Positions 9,401 through 16,848 of a stretch of DNA of 46,201 nt are shown in pieces. How positions within the stretch are numbered: the first letter of the stretch is position 1; each line of letters opens with the position of its first letter. A program made the translations under genes and the position numbers. Where the stretch lies: contig CAZBJQ010000005.1 in the NCBI GenBank assembly GCA_964492235.1, forward strand, positions 1 to 46,201, given 5' to 3'. The notes beneath the pieces were generated by a model. The model did no database searches, was not told the DNA's origin, and saw nothing but the letters and a program-made list of their open reading frames with translations. The stretch comes from PFL42 sp964492235 (lineage in GTDB: Bacteria; Chloroflexota; Anaerolineae; Anaerolineales; E44-bin32).

Positions 9401-9750
9401 TGCTCCGGCAGGCACTGGCGAACCTCGTGGACAACGCCCTCAAGTACACCCAGCCTGGAGGAAAAGTGGTGGTCCGCGCCCGGCAGGTGGGTAGCCGGCA
9501 GTTGTTCACCGTCGAGGATACCGGGGTGGGGATCGCGCCCACGGACCAGGCACGTCTGTTCGAGAAGTTCTACCGTGCCCGGAAGAGGGAGAACTTGCGG
9601 GAGCGGGGGTCAGGGCTGGGCCTGGCGATTGTCAAGTCGATCGCCGAGCAGCACGGCGGCAGGGTAAGCGTCGAAAGCCAGTTGGGCGCTGGCAGCGTGT
9701 TCATCATTGAGGTCCCAACCAGCCTGACGAGCGAGCAAACTCGTCCTTGA
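6448..9750 (+). CDS. Membrane sensor histidine kinase (7TM-like, Cache, HAMP, GAF, PAS)
   Basis: This is an approximately 1100-residue kinase. Residues 1-275 hold about seven hydrophobic segments. Residues about 280-510 form an extracytoplasmic Cache-like sensor, followed by a membrane span. A HAMP linker (about 540-590), a GAF domain (about 610-750) and a PAS domain (about 755-860) come next. The HisKA domain has His880 in the motif VSHDLRAPLTLM, and the HATPase domain has NLVDNALKY, EDTGVGI and GSGLGLAI. I chose ATG 6448 because it follows the promoter; the frame extends upstream to a TTG that lies on the -35 itself. The gene stop overlaps the rpoC -35 box. No adjacent response regulator is present. 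Confidence 0.9.
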   Translation: MTVDLWGFDGKIAFGLPIRPLGHVLLLLFGLLLLYLSIRDLRKQKRGRRRLLNQSEAAWLSLLLVAGIAASGLFLFYLPAAGLPVAPGVPRQASAPFFAAFAALPWMLAAGTLGLWQAVLVAVVSGLSAAAVETSSLMTPLMHGMVAALCSLCIRNPYVEWPGRMLRHPAVTGVVGGLTLGFLSGLEILVFTGGALLDGLGFMASQLNGLLLVGLAQVLIAGTIAEAFRLTIPELWYRPRTLLAGPYSRSLAAKTVSIFGLAGLVFAAAMLYGDWLLARSAARQLIGAQLSQTADLAAESVPYAVQAGRSYASQIAGEISPETAAGTLGPEDLERWLTLLPYFNSLLVLDSLGQVAVQSPGTEVDATLLQAIQPALRVARLGVQDEVVVRPGQGSRGARLAFVMPIESPDLEAPIATLVAWTDLARNPLLLPVTGRLAAVQPGEAFITDQDGTIILHPTPGRVMDSVPLDPEAEGEVRSQTAPDGTRQLRYISPVRGYSWWVVVASPQGAVDLLAVRIAAQLTAVIAAMGTIALLVVYLISRRLTRPLREMAGAADTIAAGDLSKPVAVRGQDETGRLAASFERMRRGLESRLGEMDGLLRISQQLATTFELSVVLPQVLSATREMARADLVRLVLDPEGGARPGGAEVYLAGGDPGGWSSLDTPILDLARQRGAFVLDNPTRARGLLNLQALRVPIAGLAGAPIRNEGRFIGVLWLGYRDPHAFTPEDSGLISIIASQLAVSVANARLFHQAEQERLRLSAVLEATPDAVLVTDRAGRILLANPAAEIVLRGPADACIGLPASEWVVSADLLALLLDPSSEGRTLELKLDGGKVLFGTAMTVEDPSDARFYGRVCVLWDVSQFKKLDMLKSEFVATVSHDLRAPLTLMSGYATMLPMVGAMNDQQKEFVRKIAESVEQMTQLVDNLLDLGRIEAGIGLSLESVAPEAMVEEVVQAYQAQAATRRVSLTQEAAAHQRPIQADRTLLRQALANLVDNALKYTQPGGKVVVRARQVGSRQLFTVEDTGVGIAPTDQARLFEKFYRARKRENLRERGSGLGLAIVKSIAEQHGGRVSVESQLGAGSVFIIEVPTSLTSEQTRP

Positions 9751-9774
9751 CTTCCTACGGGTCTGACATAAAAT
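9747..9774 (+). promoter_or_regulatory. Promoter of rpoC
   Basis: TTGACT (9747-9752), a 16-base spacer and TAAAAT (9769-9774). The -35 overlaps the TGA stop of the upstream kinase. Expected start near 9781 gives a leader of about 124 bases before the rpoC GTG. Confidence 0.7.
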
Positions 9775-9904
9775 TACTGTTCGTGTCATAGGCATTGCGC
9801 AGGCGCCCGCGGTTCGAAAAGAGCCTTCCGGCGCTGGTTTTACTTTGCCACCTGACTAGCACGTTTGTTCGATCCATCGGGCTGCTGTCGCTGGAGGGTT
9901 CCGC

Positions 9905-12900
9905 GTGGAAGCAAAGTCGTTCAAAGCGTTGCGGGTGAGTCTGGCGTCGCCGGGGGACATCCTCAGCTGGTCGTACGGGGAGGTCCAGAAACCAGAGACG
10001 ATCAACTACCGGCGGCTGCGGCCGGAAAAAGACGGCCTGTTCTGCGAGGCGATCTTCGGACCGACGAAGGACTGGCAGTGCTATTGCGGCAAGTATAAGA
10101 ACATCCGCTTCAAGGGGATCACCTGCGAGAAATGCGGCGTCGAGGTGACCCGCTCAGCCGTGCGGCGAGAGCGCATGGGGCACATCACGCTGGCGGCTCC
10201 GGTGGCCCACGTGTGGTACACGCGGCGTGTGCCTTCGTATCTGGGGCTGTTGCTGGATATCTCCCGGCGCAACCTGGACCGGGTGCTCTATTTCGCCCAG
10301 TACGTCGTGACGCATGTTGATGAGGAGGCGCGCCGCAAGGCGGTCAAGCGCCTCGAGGACGAGATCCTGACTCTGGAACGTGGGCAGGCCGATTCGCTCA
10401 ACCAACGGATTGCCCAGCTCAAGGCAAATCGCAAGAAGCGGCTCGAGGAATTCGAAGACCGCAGGAAGAGGACGGAAGGAACCTACGCTGAAGAGGTCGC
10501 CTCCAAGATCGACCCGGTGATCCGCGAGGGGCAGCAGCTCGAACGCAGCCTGTCGGAACGGATGGGAAAGACGCTGCGCCTGGCAGTAACCCTCGAAGCC
10601 ACCGACACCATGATTGCCGAAAAGGGCGAAACGGTCACCAACGAACACATCGTCCGCCTCCAGAAGGCGGTTGCACAGCGCCTCGAGGAGATCGAGGGCG
10701 TGCTCAAGGAGCGGCGGGACCGCGAGCTTGAGCGGATCAAGGCCCTGGTCGAGAAGGTCAAGAGCGACTCTGACGCCGGCATGGCGGAGTTGCGCGAGGC
10801 GACCGACGACGGGTCGCTGGGTACGCGTGATCAGCTGGCCGAGGATCGCGAGGAGCTGATGGGCATCCGCCCGATGATGTTCCTCGGTGAGAGCCGCTAT
10901 CGCGAGCTGAAGGTGAAATGGGGCCAGGTCTTCCGCGCCGACATGGGAGCGGAGGCCTTCTACGAAATCCTGCAGCGGCTTGACCTCGACAAGATGGCGG
11001 AGGAACTCTGGGAGGAAGCCCGCACGACGCGCAGCAAGCAGCGCAAGAAGAAGGCGACCAAGCGCCTCAAGGTCGTGGAGGCGTTCCGGCGCTCGGGAAA
11101 CCGGCCAGAGTGGATGGTTCTGACCGTGCTGCCGGTGATCCCGCCCGACCTCCGTCCGATGGTACAGCTGGATGGCGGTCGATTCGCCACCTCAGACCTC
11201 AACGACCTGTACCGGCGTGTGATCAACCGCAACAACCGGCTCAAGCGGCTGGTGGAGCTGGGCGCCCCGGACGTGATTGTGCGCAATGAGAAGCGGATGC
11301 TCCAGGAGGCGGTCGATTCGCTGATTGACAATGCCCAGCGTGGCAAGGCGCTCTCGCGCCGAGGCCGCCGCGAGCTCAAGTCGCTCAGCGACATGCTCAA
11401 GGGCAAGAAGGGCCGCTTCCGCCGCAACTTGCTCGGCAAGCGCGTCGACTACTCCGGACGGTCGGTGATCGTGATCGGCCCGGACCTCAAGTTGTTCCAA
11501 TGCGGCCTGCCGAAGGCGATGGCCCTCGAGCTGTATCGCCCCTTCGTGATCTCGAAGCTGGTCTTGTACAACTACGCCGCCAACGTCAAGGGTGCCAAGC
11601 GCATCATCGAGCGCGAGCGCCCGGAAGTGTGGGAAGTGCTCGAGGAGGTCATCAAGGACCGCCCGGTGTTGCTCAACCGGGCCCCGACCCTGCATCGGCT
11701 TGGCATCCAGGCCTTTGAGCCGGTTCTGGTCGAGGGGAAGGCCATTCATCTTCACCCGCTGGTGTGCGCAGCCTTTAACGCCGACTTCGACGGCGATCAG
11801 ATGTCGGTCCACGTGCCGCTCTCGCACAAGGCTGTCGAGGAAGCGCGTGAGCTGATGCTCTCCAGCAAGAACTTGCTCAAGCCCGCCGACGGCGAGCCAA
11901 TTGTCGGTCCTTCCAAGGACATGGTCCTGGGCGTGTACTACCTGACGATGTCGGTCCAGGATCGGGAGCATAAGGGCGCCGGCCGGGCGTTCTCCAATAT
12001 GGATGAGGTCGAGATGGCCTATGGCCTGGGTCAGCTCGACATCCACGCCCCGATCAAGATCCTGACCGAGACCTGGTTCGAGGACAGCGGTGCTCGGCTG
12101 GAGGCGCCGGAAGTGCGCCTGCTCGAAACGACTGTCGGGCGCGTGATCTTCAACCGGGTCCTTCCCGACGAGCTCCGCTTCGTCAATCACATGCTAGACA
12201 AAGGTTCGATGCAGAAGCTGGTGGCGGACGTATACCACCTTCTGCGTGAGGACGGAACGCCGGCAGTGGTCGATGCCATCAAGGACATCGGGTTTGCCTA
12301 TGCCACCCGGTCCGGGACGACGATCGCCGTATCGGACATCACCGTCCCCAAAGAAAAAGAGGAGATCATCGCCAAGACCCTCGAGGAGGCCGAGGCCGTT
12401 CGCCGCAACTACCTGCGCGGCCTGCTGACTGAGCAGGAGATGAACGAGCGCACGATCGAGCTCTGGCAGGAGACCACCGGCAAGGTGGCCCAGGCCGTGC
12501 GGCGCGGTATGGATCCCGCCGGCAACCTGAGCACGATGGCCCTTTCCGGGGCCACCAAGGGCGGCTTCGGCCCGATCTCCCAGCTGGCCGGAATGCGCGG
12601 CCTGATGGCCGATCCGGCCGGACGGATTATCCCGCTTCCGATCCGCTCCAACTTCCGAGACGGGCTGAACACACTCGAATACTTCATCTCCACGCATGGA
12701 GCACGCAAGGGCCTGACCGACACCGCCCTGCGAACGGCGGACGCCGGCTACCTGACGCGGCGCCTGGTCGACGTCGCACAGGATGTCATCATCAACGCCA
12801 ACGACTGCGGCACCGAACAGGGCGTGTGGATCCGGCGCGTAGACGATGTGGCCGGGCAGGACTTCGCCTCGCGCATCGTTGGGCGCCTCCTGGCGGGACG

Positions 12901-14161
12901 CCTGGCAGACCCGGATACCGGTGAGGTGCTGCTGGAGAAGGGCGACCTGATCGACATCGAAGGATCGAGGCGGATCGCCGCCTCGGGTGTGGCGGATATA
13001 TTCGTCCGCTCCCCGCTCACCTGCGAGCTGCAGTTCGGAATGTGCGCCAACTGCTATGGCATGGACCTCGGTCGAGGCAAGATGGTCACCCTGGGGGCAG
13101 CGGTTGGCATCGTTGCCGCTCAGTCGATCGGTGAGCCCGGCACGCAGCTCACGCTCCGCACCTTCCACACCGGGGGTGTCGCCGCCGGCGGCGACATCAC
13201 GACCGGCCTGCCCCGTGTCGAAGAGCTCTTCGAGGCGCGCAAGAAGCCCAAGGGCGAGGCGATCACTGCCGAGATTGGCGGAACCGTAAACGTCCAGCAG
13301 TCGGATGTCCCGGAGGGTCCGCGCCTTCTGCGTATCCTCGACAGCCAGCTGATCCAGGACGAGTACTCCGTCCCAGGCAATTGGTCGTTGCGCGTCGAGG
13401 ACGGGTCGCAAATCACTGCCGGCGAGGTCCTTGCCACCCGCGGGGAGGGGCAGATTGTCGCCACGCACGCGGGCAGGGCGCGTCTGGTCGAGCGCACAGT
13501 CATCGTCGCCTATGACCACCGGGATGAGAGGGAGTACGAGATTCCGCCAAGCGCCCGCATTCTGGTCAAAGAAGGGGAGAAGGTCGAAGCCGGCCAGCAG
13601 CTGACCGAAGGCTCGCTCAACCCGCATGCCAAGCTGCGTATCCTCGGGCGCGAGGCCGCCGAACTGTACCTGTTGACCGAGGTCCAGAAGGTGTACCGCT
13701 CGCAAGGGCAGAACATCAACGACAAGCACTTCGAAGTCATCATCCGCAAGATGCTTTCAAAGGTGCAAGTGACTTTCCCCGGCGACAGCCTGCTGCTACC
13801 GGGGGATCTGGTCGACCGCCTGTATCTGCAGCGGATGAACGAGCACATGCTGCGAGACGGCAAGCAGCCGGCACGGGCCGTCCAGGTGCTGCTGGGCGTG
13901 ACCAAGGCCTCCCTCAACACCGAGTCCTTCCTTTCTGCCTCTTCGTTCCAGCATACGATCAAGGTGCTGGCGGGAGCGGCCATCGAGGCCAAGGTGGACT
14001 ATCTGCGAGGCCTGAAGGAAAACGTGATCATCGGCAAGCTGATCCCAGCCGGCACGGCCTTCCCCGGGGAGGAAGTCGTCCTGCGCGATGAGCGACTGGC
14101 GGAGCTCGAACCCGTGGCCGCTGTCCCCAGCGAAGTCTCGGAGGCCGCCGCGGCCGACTGA
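9905..14161 (+). CDS. rpoC: DNA-directed RNA polymerase subunit beta'
   Basis: The 1418-residue catalytic subunit. The N-terminal zinc site is C59, C61, C74, C77. The active-site motif NADFDGDQM starts near residue 625, with its three Asp binding Mg2+. The second zinc site is formed by C968, C1040, C1047 and C1050, and the trigger-loop region SIGEPGTQLTLRTFHTGG is intact, without the large proteobacterial trigger-loop insertion. Between the zinc region and the clamp, residues about 140-320 are a long charged, probably coiled-coil insertion absent from E. coli. The start is GTG with a good GGAGGG site at 9893-9898. The upstream neighbour is a histidine kinase rather than rpoB, which is unusual because rpoB and rpoC are normally adjacent. 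Confidence 0.98.
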   Translation: MEAKSFKALRVSLASPGDILSWSYGEVQKPETINYRRLRPEKDGLFCEAIFGPTKDWQCYCGKYKNIRFKGITCEKCGVEVTRSAVRRERMGHITLAAPVAHVWYTRRVPSYLGLLLDISRRNLDRVLYFAQYVVTHVDEEARRKAVKRLEDEILTLERGQADSLNQRIAQLKANRKKRLEEFEDRRKRTEGTYAEEVASKIDPVIREGQQLERSLSERMGKTLRLAVTLEATDTMIAEKGETVTNEHIVRLQKAVAQRLEEIEGVLKERRDRELERIKALVEKVKSDSDAGMAELREATDDGSLGTRDQLAEDREELMGIRPMMFLGESRYRELKVKWGQVFRADMGAEAFYEILQRLDLDKMAEELWEEARTTRSKQRKKKATKRLKVVEAFRRSGNRPEWMVLTVLPVIPPDLRPMVQLDGGRFATSDLNDLYRRVINRNNRLKRLVELGAPDVIVRNEKRMLQEAVDSLIDNAQRGKALSRRGRRELKSLSDMLKGKKGRFRRNLLGKRVDYSGRSVIVIGPDLKLFQCGLPKAMALELYRPFVISKLVLYNYAANVKGAKRIIERERPEVWEVLEEVIKDRPVLLNRAPTLHRLGIQAFEPVLVEGKAIHLHPLVCAAFNADFDGDQMSVHVPLSHKAVEEARELMLSSKNLLKPADGEPIVGPSKDMVLGVYYLTMSVQDREHKGAGRAFSNMDEVEMAYGLGQLDIHAPIKILTETWFEDSGARLEAPEVRLLETTVGRVIFNRVLPDELRFVNHMLDKGSMQKLVADVYHLLREDGTPAVVDAIKDIGFAYATRSGTTIAVSDITVPKEKEEIIAKTLEEAEAVRRNYLRGLLTEQEMNERTIELWQETTGKVAQAVRRGMDPAGNLSTMALSGATKGGFGPISQLAGMRGLMADPAGRIIPLPIRSNFRDGLNTLEYFISTHGARKGLTDTALRTADAGYLTRRLVDVAQDVIINANDCGTEQGVWIRRVDDVAGQDFASRIVGRLLAGRLADPDTGEVLLEKGDLIDIEGSRRIAASGVADIFVRSPLTCELQFGMCANCYGMDLGRGKMVTLGAAVGIVAAQSIGEPGTQLTLRTFHTGGVAAGGDITTGLPRVEELFEARKKPKGEAITAEIGGTVNVQQSDVPEGPRLLRILDSQLIQDEYSVPGNWSLRVEDGSQITAGEVLATRGEGQIVATHAGRARLVERTVIVAYDHRDEREYEIPPSARILVKEGEKVEAGQQLTEGSLNPHAKLRILGREAAELYLLTEVQKVYRSQGQNINDKHFEVIIRKMLSKVQVTFPGDSLLLPGDLVDRLYLQRMNEHMLRDGKQPARAVQVLLGVTKASLNTESFLSASSFQHTIKVLAGAAIEAKVDYLRGLKENVIIGKLIPAGTAFPGEEVVLRDERLAELEPVAAVPSEVSEAAAAD

Positions 14162-14186
14162 AGCTAGGGGTGGGTTTAGCTCAGGA

Positions 14187-14216
14187 TTGACGACTTTCGC
14201 CGGCCGCAGGTAGAAT
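14187..14216 (+). promoter_or_regulatory. Promoter of rplU operon
   Basis: TTGACG (14187-14192), an 18-base spacer and TAGAAT (14211-14216), between the rpoC stop and rplU. Transcription should begin near 14223. Confidence 0.7.
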
Positions 14217-14220
14217 TCGC

Positions 14221-14293
14221 CTTCGCCGCCCGGCGCGGTAAAGACCAACTTCCCCGACGGCCGGCAGCTGCGGTTGCGGGACGATCGGCGAAG
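14221..14293 (+). promoter_or_regulatory. Possible structured leader of rplU mRNA
   Basis: The start of the predicted leader, CTTCGCCG (14221-14228), is perfectly complementary to CGGCGAAG (14286-14293), which ends just before the ribosome binding site of rplU. The 57 bases between them are GC-rich with further short inverted matches around CAGCTG. This would close a compact structure next to the start of translation, as in autoregulated ribosomal protein leaders. It does not match a leader family that I can name. Confidence 0.35.
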
Positions 14294-14312
14294 CGAAGCT
14301 GGAGAGAAATGA

Positions 14313-14759
14313 ATGAAGTACGCATTGATCGAGTCGGGCGGCAAGCAGTATGTCGCCCGCGAGGGCCAGTCGGTAGATGTGGACCTGCTGCCGGACGAGG
14401 TCGGCTCGACGCTCAAGCTGGACGCCGTCCTGCTCGCCGTTGACGGCGGCTCCGTGGCGGTGGGCAGGCCGAACGTGGAAGGCGCCACTGTGCAAGCCCG
14501 CGTGGAAGGGCACGTCAAGGGGCCGAAGATCGTCGTCTTCCGCTACATCCCGAAGGAGCGTTTCCGCCGAAAGCAGGGCCACCGGCAGCAGTACACCCGG
14601 CTGCGGATCGAGAAGGTCAGCTTCCCTGGCATGAGCACCAGGGAGGGTGTCGAAGAGGCAGCGGCCAAGCCCGCCGCCAAGCCGGCCGCCCGCAGGAGCG
14701 CCAAGAAGCCGGCGCCCAAGACGTCGCCGGTGTCCGGACGGAAGCAGGCCTCCGGATAG
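14313..14759 (+). CDS. rplU: Large ribosomal subunit protein bL21
   Basis: The 148-residue protein begins with the family signature MKYALIESGGKQYVAREGQ, and has the 23S-binding segment RRKQGHRQQYTRLRIEKV near residues 85-102. The core ends near residue 105. The remaining 40 or so residues are an Ala/Lys/Pro-rich basic tail not found in E. coli L21, of the kind common in high-GC bacteria. Ribosome binding site GGAGAG lies before the ATG at 14313; an out-of-frame ATG overlaps 4 bases earlier. It heads a ribosomal operon with rpmA and the L31 fusion. Confidence 0.97.
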   Translation: MKYALIESGGKQYVAREGQSVDVDLLPDEVGSTLKLDAVLLAVDGGSVAVGRPNVEGATVQARVEGHVKGPKIVVFRYIPKERFRRKQGHRQQYTRLRIEKVSFPGMSTREGVEEAAAKPAAKPAARRSAKKPAPKTSPVSGRKQASG

Positions 14760-14783
14760 CAGCCAGGACAAAGAGGGAACAGC

Positions 14784-15038
14784 ATGGCACACAAGAAGGG
14801 CGGCGGATCCAGCCGCAACGGTCGAGACAGCCAATCCAAGCGCCTGGGCGTGAAGCGCTTCGAGGGCGAGTTCGTGCGGTCGGGGAGCATCATCGTGCGA
14901 CAACGGGGCACGCACATCCACCCCGGCACCAACGTCGACAAGGGCGGCGACGACACCCTCTTCGCAACTGCCGACGGCCGGGTTAAGTTCGAGTTTGCAC
15001 GTGGCGGCCGCAAGTGCGTCAGCGTGGTGATTGAGTAG
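14784..15038 (+). CDS. rpmA: Large ribosomal subunit protein bL27
   Basis: The 84-residue protein starts MAHKKGGGSSRNGRDSQSKR, the conserved tail that reaches the peptidyl transferase centre. GVKRFEGEFV and HPGTNV are also typical. There is no cleavable N-terminal extension of the Firmicutes type. It lies 24 bases after rplU, with AGAGGGAAC as a ribosome binding site, and belongs to the same operon. Confidence 0.98.
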   Translation: MAHKKGGGSSRNGRDSQSKRLGVKRFEGEFVRSGSIIVRQRGTHIHPGTNVDKGGDDTLFATADGRVKFEFARGGRKCVSVVIE

Positions 15039-15137
15039 CTGCACCGTTACGCCTGAGCGCTCGGACTGGCTGAGTTGCACCCTGGCAATCAGCCGGCATG
15101 GGCGGGGGCGGGATCTCCAGGGAAGAGGGTATCGTCG

Positions 15138-15620
15138 ATGAGAGATGGGATTCATCCGAAGTACTTCCCGCAGGCCACAGTCATCTGCTCCTGCGGCAAC
15201 ACCTGGCACACCGGATCGACGGTCGAGACCATCCACACCGATGTGTGTTCCAAGTGCCATCCCTTCTATACCGGGGAACAGCGCATCGTCGACACCGAGG
15301 GGCAGGTCGACCGCTTCTACAAGAAGCTGCAGGCACGCCGGGACTACCTTGGTGACCTGGATGCACGTGAGGCCGCCCGGACGTCGCCCGAGCTGGCCAT
15401 TACTGAATTGGAGCTAGGAAGCCGGGCCGAGCACGCGCTTAAGGCCGCCGGCGTCGAGAACGTCGGCCAGGCCATCGCCCGCTTGGAGCGTGGCGGCGAC
15501 GACGGGCTGCTGCAGATCGACGGCTTCGGCCGCAAGAGCCTGGCCGACCTTAAGCGCCGTCTGCGCGCCCGCGGCTTCTCCCTCCCGGAGGAGACCCCGG
15601 CGAAGGAGCTCGCCGAGTAG
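15138..15620 (+). CDS. rpmE: bL31 ribosomal protein fused to RNA polymerase alpha-CTD-like domain
   Basis: The 160-residue protein has two parts. Residues 1-70 are a zinc-type bL31: it begins MRDGIHPKYFPQ and has the four Cys ligands C17, C19, C37, C40 with HPFYTGEQR. Residues about 84-150 match the C-terminal domain of the RNA polymerase alpha subunit: ELELGSRAEHALKAAGVENV corresponds to helix 1, and GFGRKSLADLKRRL to the LGxKSLxEIK helix-hairpin-helix. Arg96 and Gly131/Lys133 align with alpha residues that contact DNA. bL31 normally ends near residue 70-80. The ATG at 15138 was chosen because L31 homology starts there; GGAAGAGG precedes it. Whether the tail binds DNA, RNA or protein is unknown. 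Confidence 0.9.
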   Translation: MRDGIHPKYFPQATVICSCGNTWHTGSTVETIHTDVCSKCHPFYTGEQRIVDTEGQVDRFYKKLQARRDYLGDLDAREAARTSPELAITELELGSRAEHALKAAGVENVGQAIARLERGGDDGLLQIDGFGRKSLADLKRRLRARGFSLPEETPAKELAE

Positions 15621-15625
15621 GCCGC

Positions 15626-15653
15626 TTGCCGCTGCCTCGCTTCCGTGTAGACT
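15626..15653 (+). promoter_or_regulatory. Possible promoter of tdk-hpt-cca
   Basis: TTGCCG (15626-15631), a 16-base spacer and TAGACT (15648-15653). A transcript from here would start at the foot of the hairpin at 15656-15680. Confidence 0.4.
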
Positions 15654-15655
15654 CT

Positions 15656-15680
15656 GGGCAGGTGGGTCATCCACCTGCCC
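15656..15680 (+). terminator. Strong hairpin between L31 fusion and tdk
   Basis: A perfect 10-bp stem GGGCAGGTGG / CCACCTGCCC with a 5-base loop, followed by ATTCCTTTCC. The T tract is poor, so it may be a weak terminator of the ribosomal operon or a 5' stabilising hairpin of the tdk mRNA. Confidence 0.55.
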
Positions 15681-15710
15681 ATTCCTTTCCACATGCTGGG
15701 GACCATCCAC

Positions 15711-16283
15711 ATGAAGCACACCGTCGGTAGCGTCGAAGTCATCACGGGCTCGATGTTCAGCGGCAAGACAGACGAATTGATACGGCGGCTGCGCAGGGCG
15801 AGAATCGCACGCCAGAAGATCCAGGTTTTCAAGCCGACCGTCGATACCCGCTTCGAGGCCGAGAAAGTCAAGTCCCATGCCGGCACCGAATTCGAGGCGA
15901 CGCCTGTCGGATCGGCGGCGGAGATCCTCCGACAACTCAAGGGCGATACAACGGTTGTGGGCATCGATGAGGCCCAGTTCTTTGATCCCGACCTACGGAA
16001 CGTCGTGCAGGACCTGGCCGGAAGGGGGCTGCGGATTCTGGTCGCCGGGCTGGACACCGACTTTCGTGGCGAACCCTTTGGACCGATCCCCGAGCTGATG
16101 GCGCTGGCCGAGCGCGTCGACAAGCTGCACGCCATCTGTATGATCTGCGGCGACGAGGCCGCCCGCACCCAGCGTCTGATTGACGGTCGCCCGGCCCGCT
16201 ACGACGACCCGGTCGTGGTTGTCGGCGCCAGTGAAATGTATGAAGCGCGCTGCCGCCAGCACCACGACGTTCCGGGAGCGTAA
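15711..16283 (+). CDS. tdk: Thymidine kinase
   Basis: The type II thymidine kinase of 190 residues phosphorylates thymidine in pyrimidine salvage. It has the P-loop GSMFSGKT (13-20), the Walker B DEAQFF, and the lasso/zinc region, where CMIC and a later CRQH supply ligands. ATG 15711 is preferred: GGGGA precedes it at proper spacing, whereas the ATG 18 bases upstream lacks a ribosome binding site. The gene ends 2 bases before hpt, so the two salvage enzymes are coupled. Confidence 0.95.
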   Translation: MKHTVGSVEVITGSMFSGKTDELIRRLRRARIARQKIQVFKPTVDTRFEAEKVKSHAGTEFEATPVGSAAEILRQLKGDTTVVGIDEAQFFDPDLRNVVQDLAGRGLRILVAGLDTDFRGEPFGPIPELMALAERVDKLHAICMICGDEAARTQRLIDGRPARYDDPVVVVGASEMYEARCRQHHDVPGA

Positions 16284-16285
16284 TC

Positions 16286-16840
16286 ATGCGCGACTACCAT
16301 GAATTCCTGGCCGAAATCCTGATACCCGAGGAGACCCTGCAGGCGCGCGTCCGCGAGTTGGCGGCGGAGATCAGCCGAGACTACGCCGGCAGGGACCTGA
16401 TGCTGGTTTGCATCCTGCGGGGTGGGGTGGTTTTCCTGGCGGACTTGATGCGGTCCCTGACCGTGCCGCATACGCTCGACTTCATGGCCGTCGCCTCCTA
16501 TGGCTCCGGCGCGCGCACGACGACCGGTCAGGTTAGGATTTCGCTCGACCTGACAACATCGGTCGAAGGCAGGAATGTGCTCATCGTCGAGGACATCATC
16601 GACAGCGGCTTCACCCTGGCTTCGGTTCTCGAACTGCTGAGCGCCCGCCGCCCCCAGAGTATGAAGGTGTGCGCGCTGCTGGACAAGGCCGAACGCCGTG
16701 AGACGGAAATCCCAATCGCCTACCGCGGTTTCGTCATCCCGAACAAGTTCGTATTCGGCTACGGGCTGGACCTGGACGAGTATTACCGCAACCTTCCGTT
16801 CATCGGCGTGGTGCAGCCGGACAAGTTCTTCGCCCCCTGA
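16286..16840 (+). CDS. hpt: Hypoxanthine phosphoribosyltransferase
   Basis: The 184-residue purine-salvage enzyme transfers phosphoribose from PRPP to hypoxanthine or guanine. The PRPP-binding motif VLIVEDIIDSGFT spans residues 98-110. The flexible-loop segment VASYGSGARTTTGQV and the base-binding region KFVFGYGLDLDEYYRNLP are present. It starts 2 bases after the tdk stop. Confidence 0.96.
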   Translation: MRDYHEFLAEILIPEETLQARVRELAAEISRDYAGRDLMLVCILRGGVVFLADLMRSLTVPHTLDFMAVASYGSGARTTTGQVRISLDLTTSVEGRNVLIVEDIIDSGFTLASVLELLSARRPQSMKVCALLDKAERRETEIPIAYRGFVIPNKFVFGYGLDLDEYYRNLPFIGVVQPDKFFAP

Positions 16841-16848
16841 CAGATTCC

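Noticed and set aside
12194..13729. 511-codon minus-strand frame opposite rpoC
   Set aside because: It is a shadow of rpoC with no recognisable motif or ribosome binding site.
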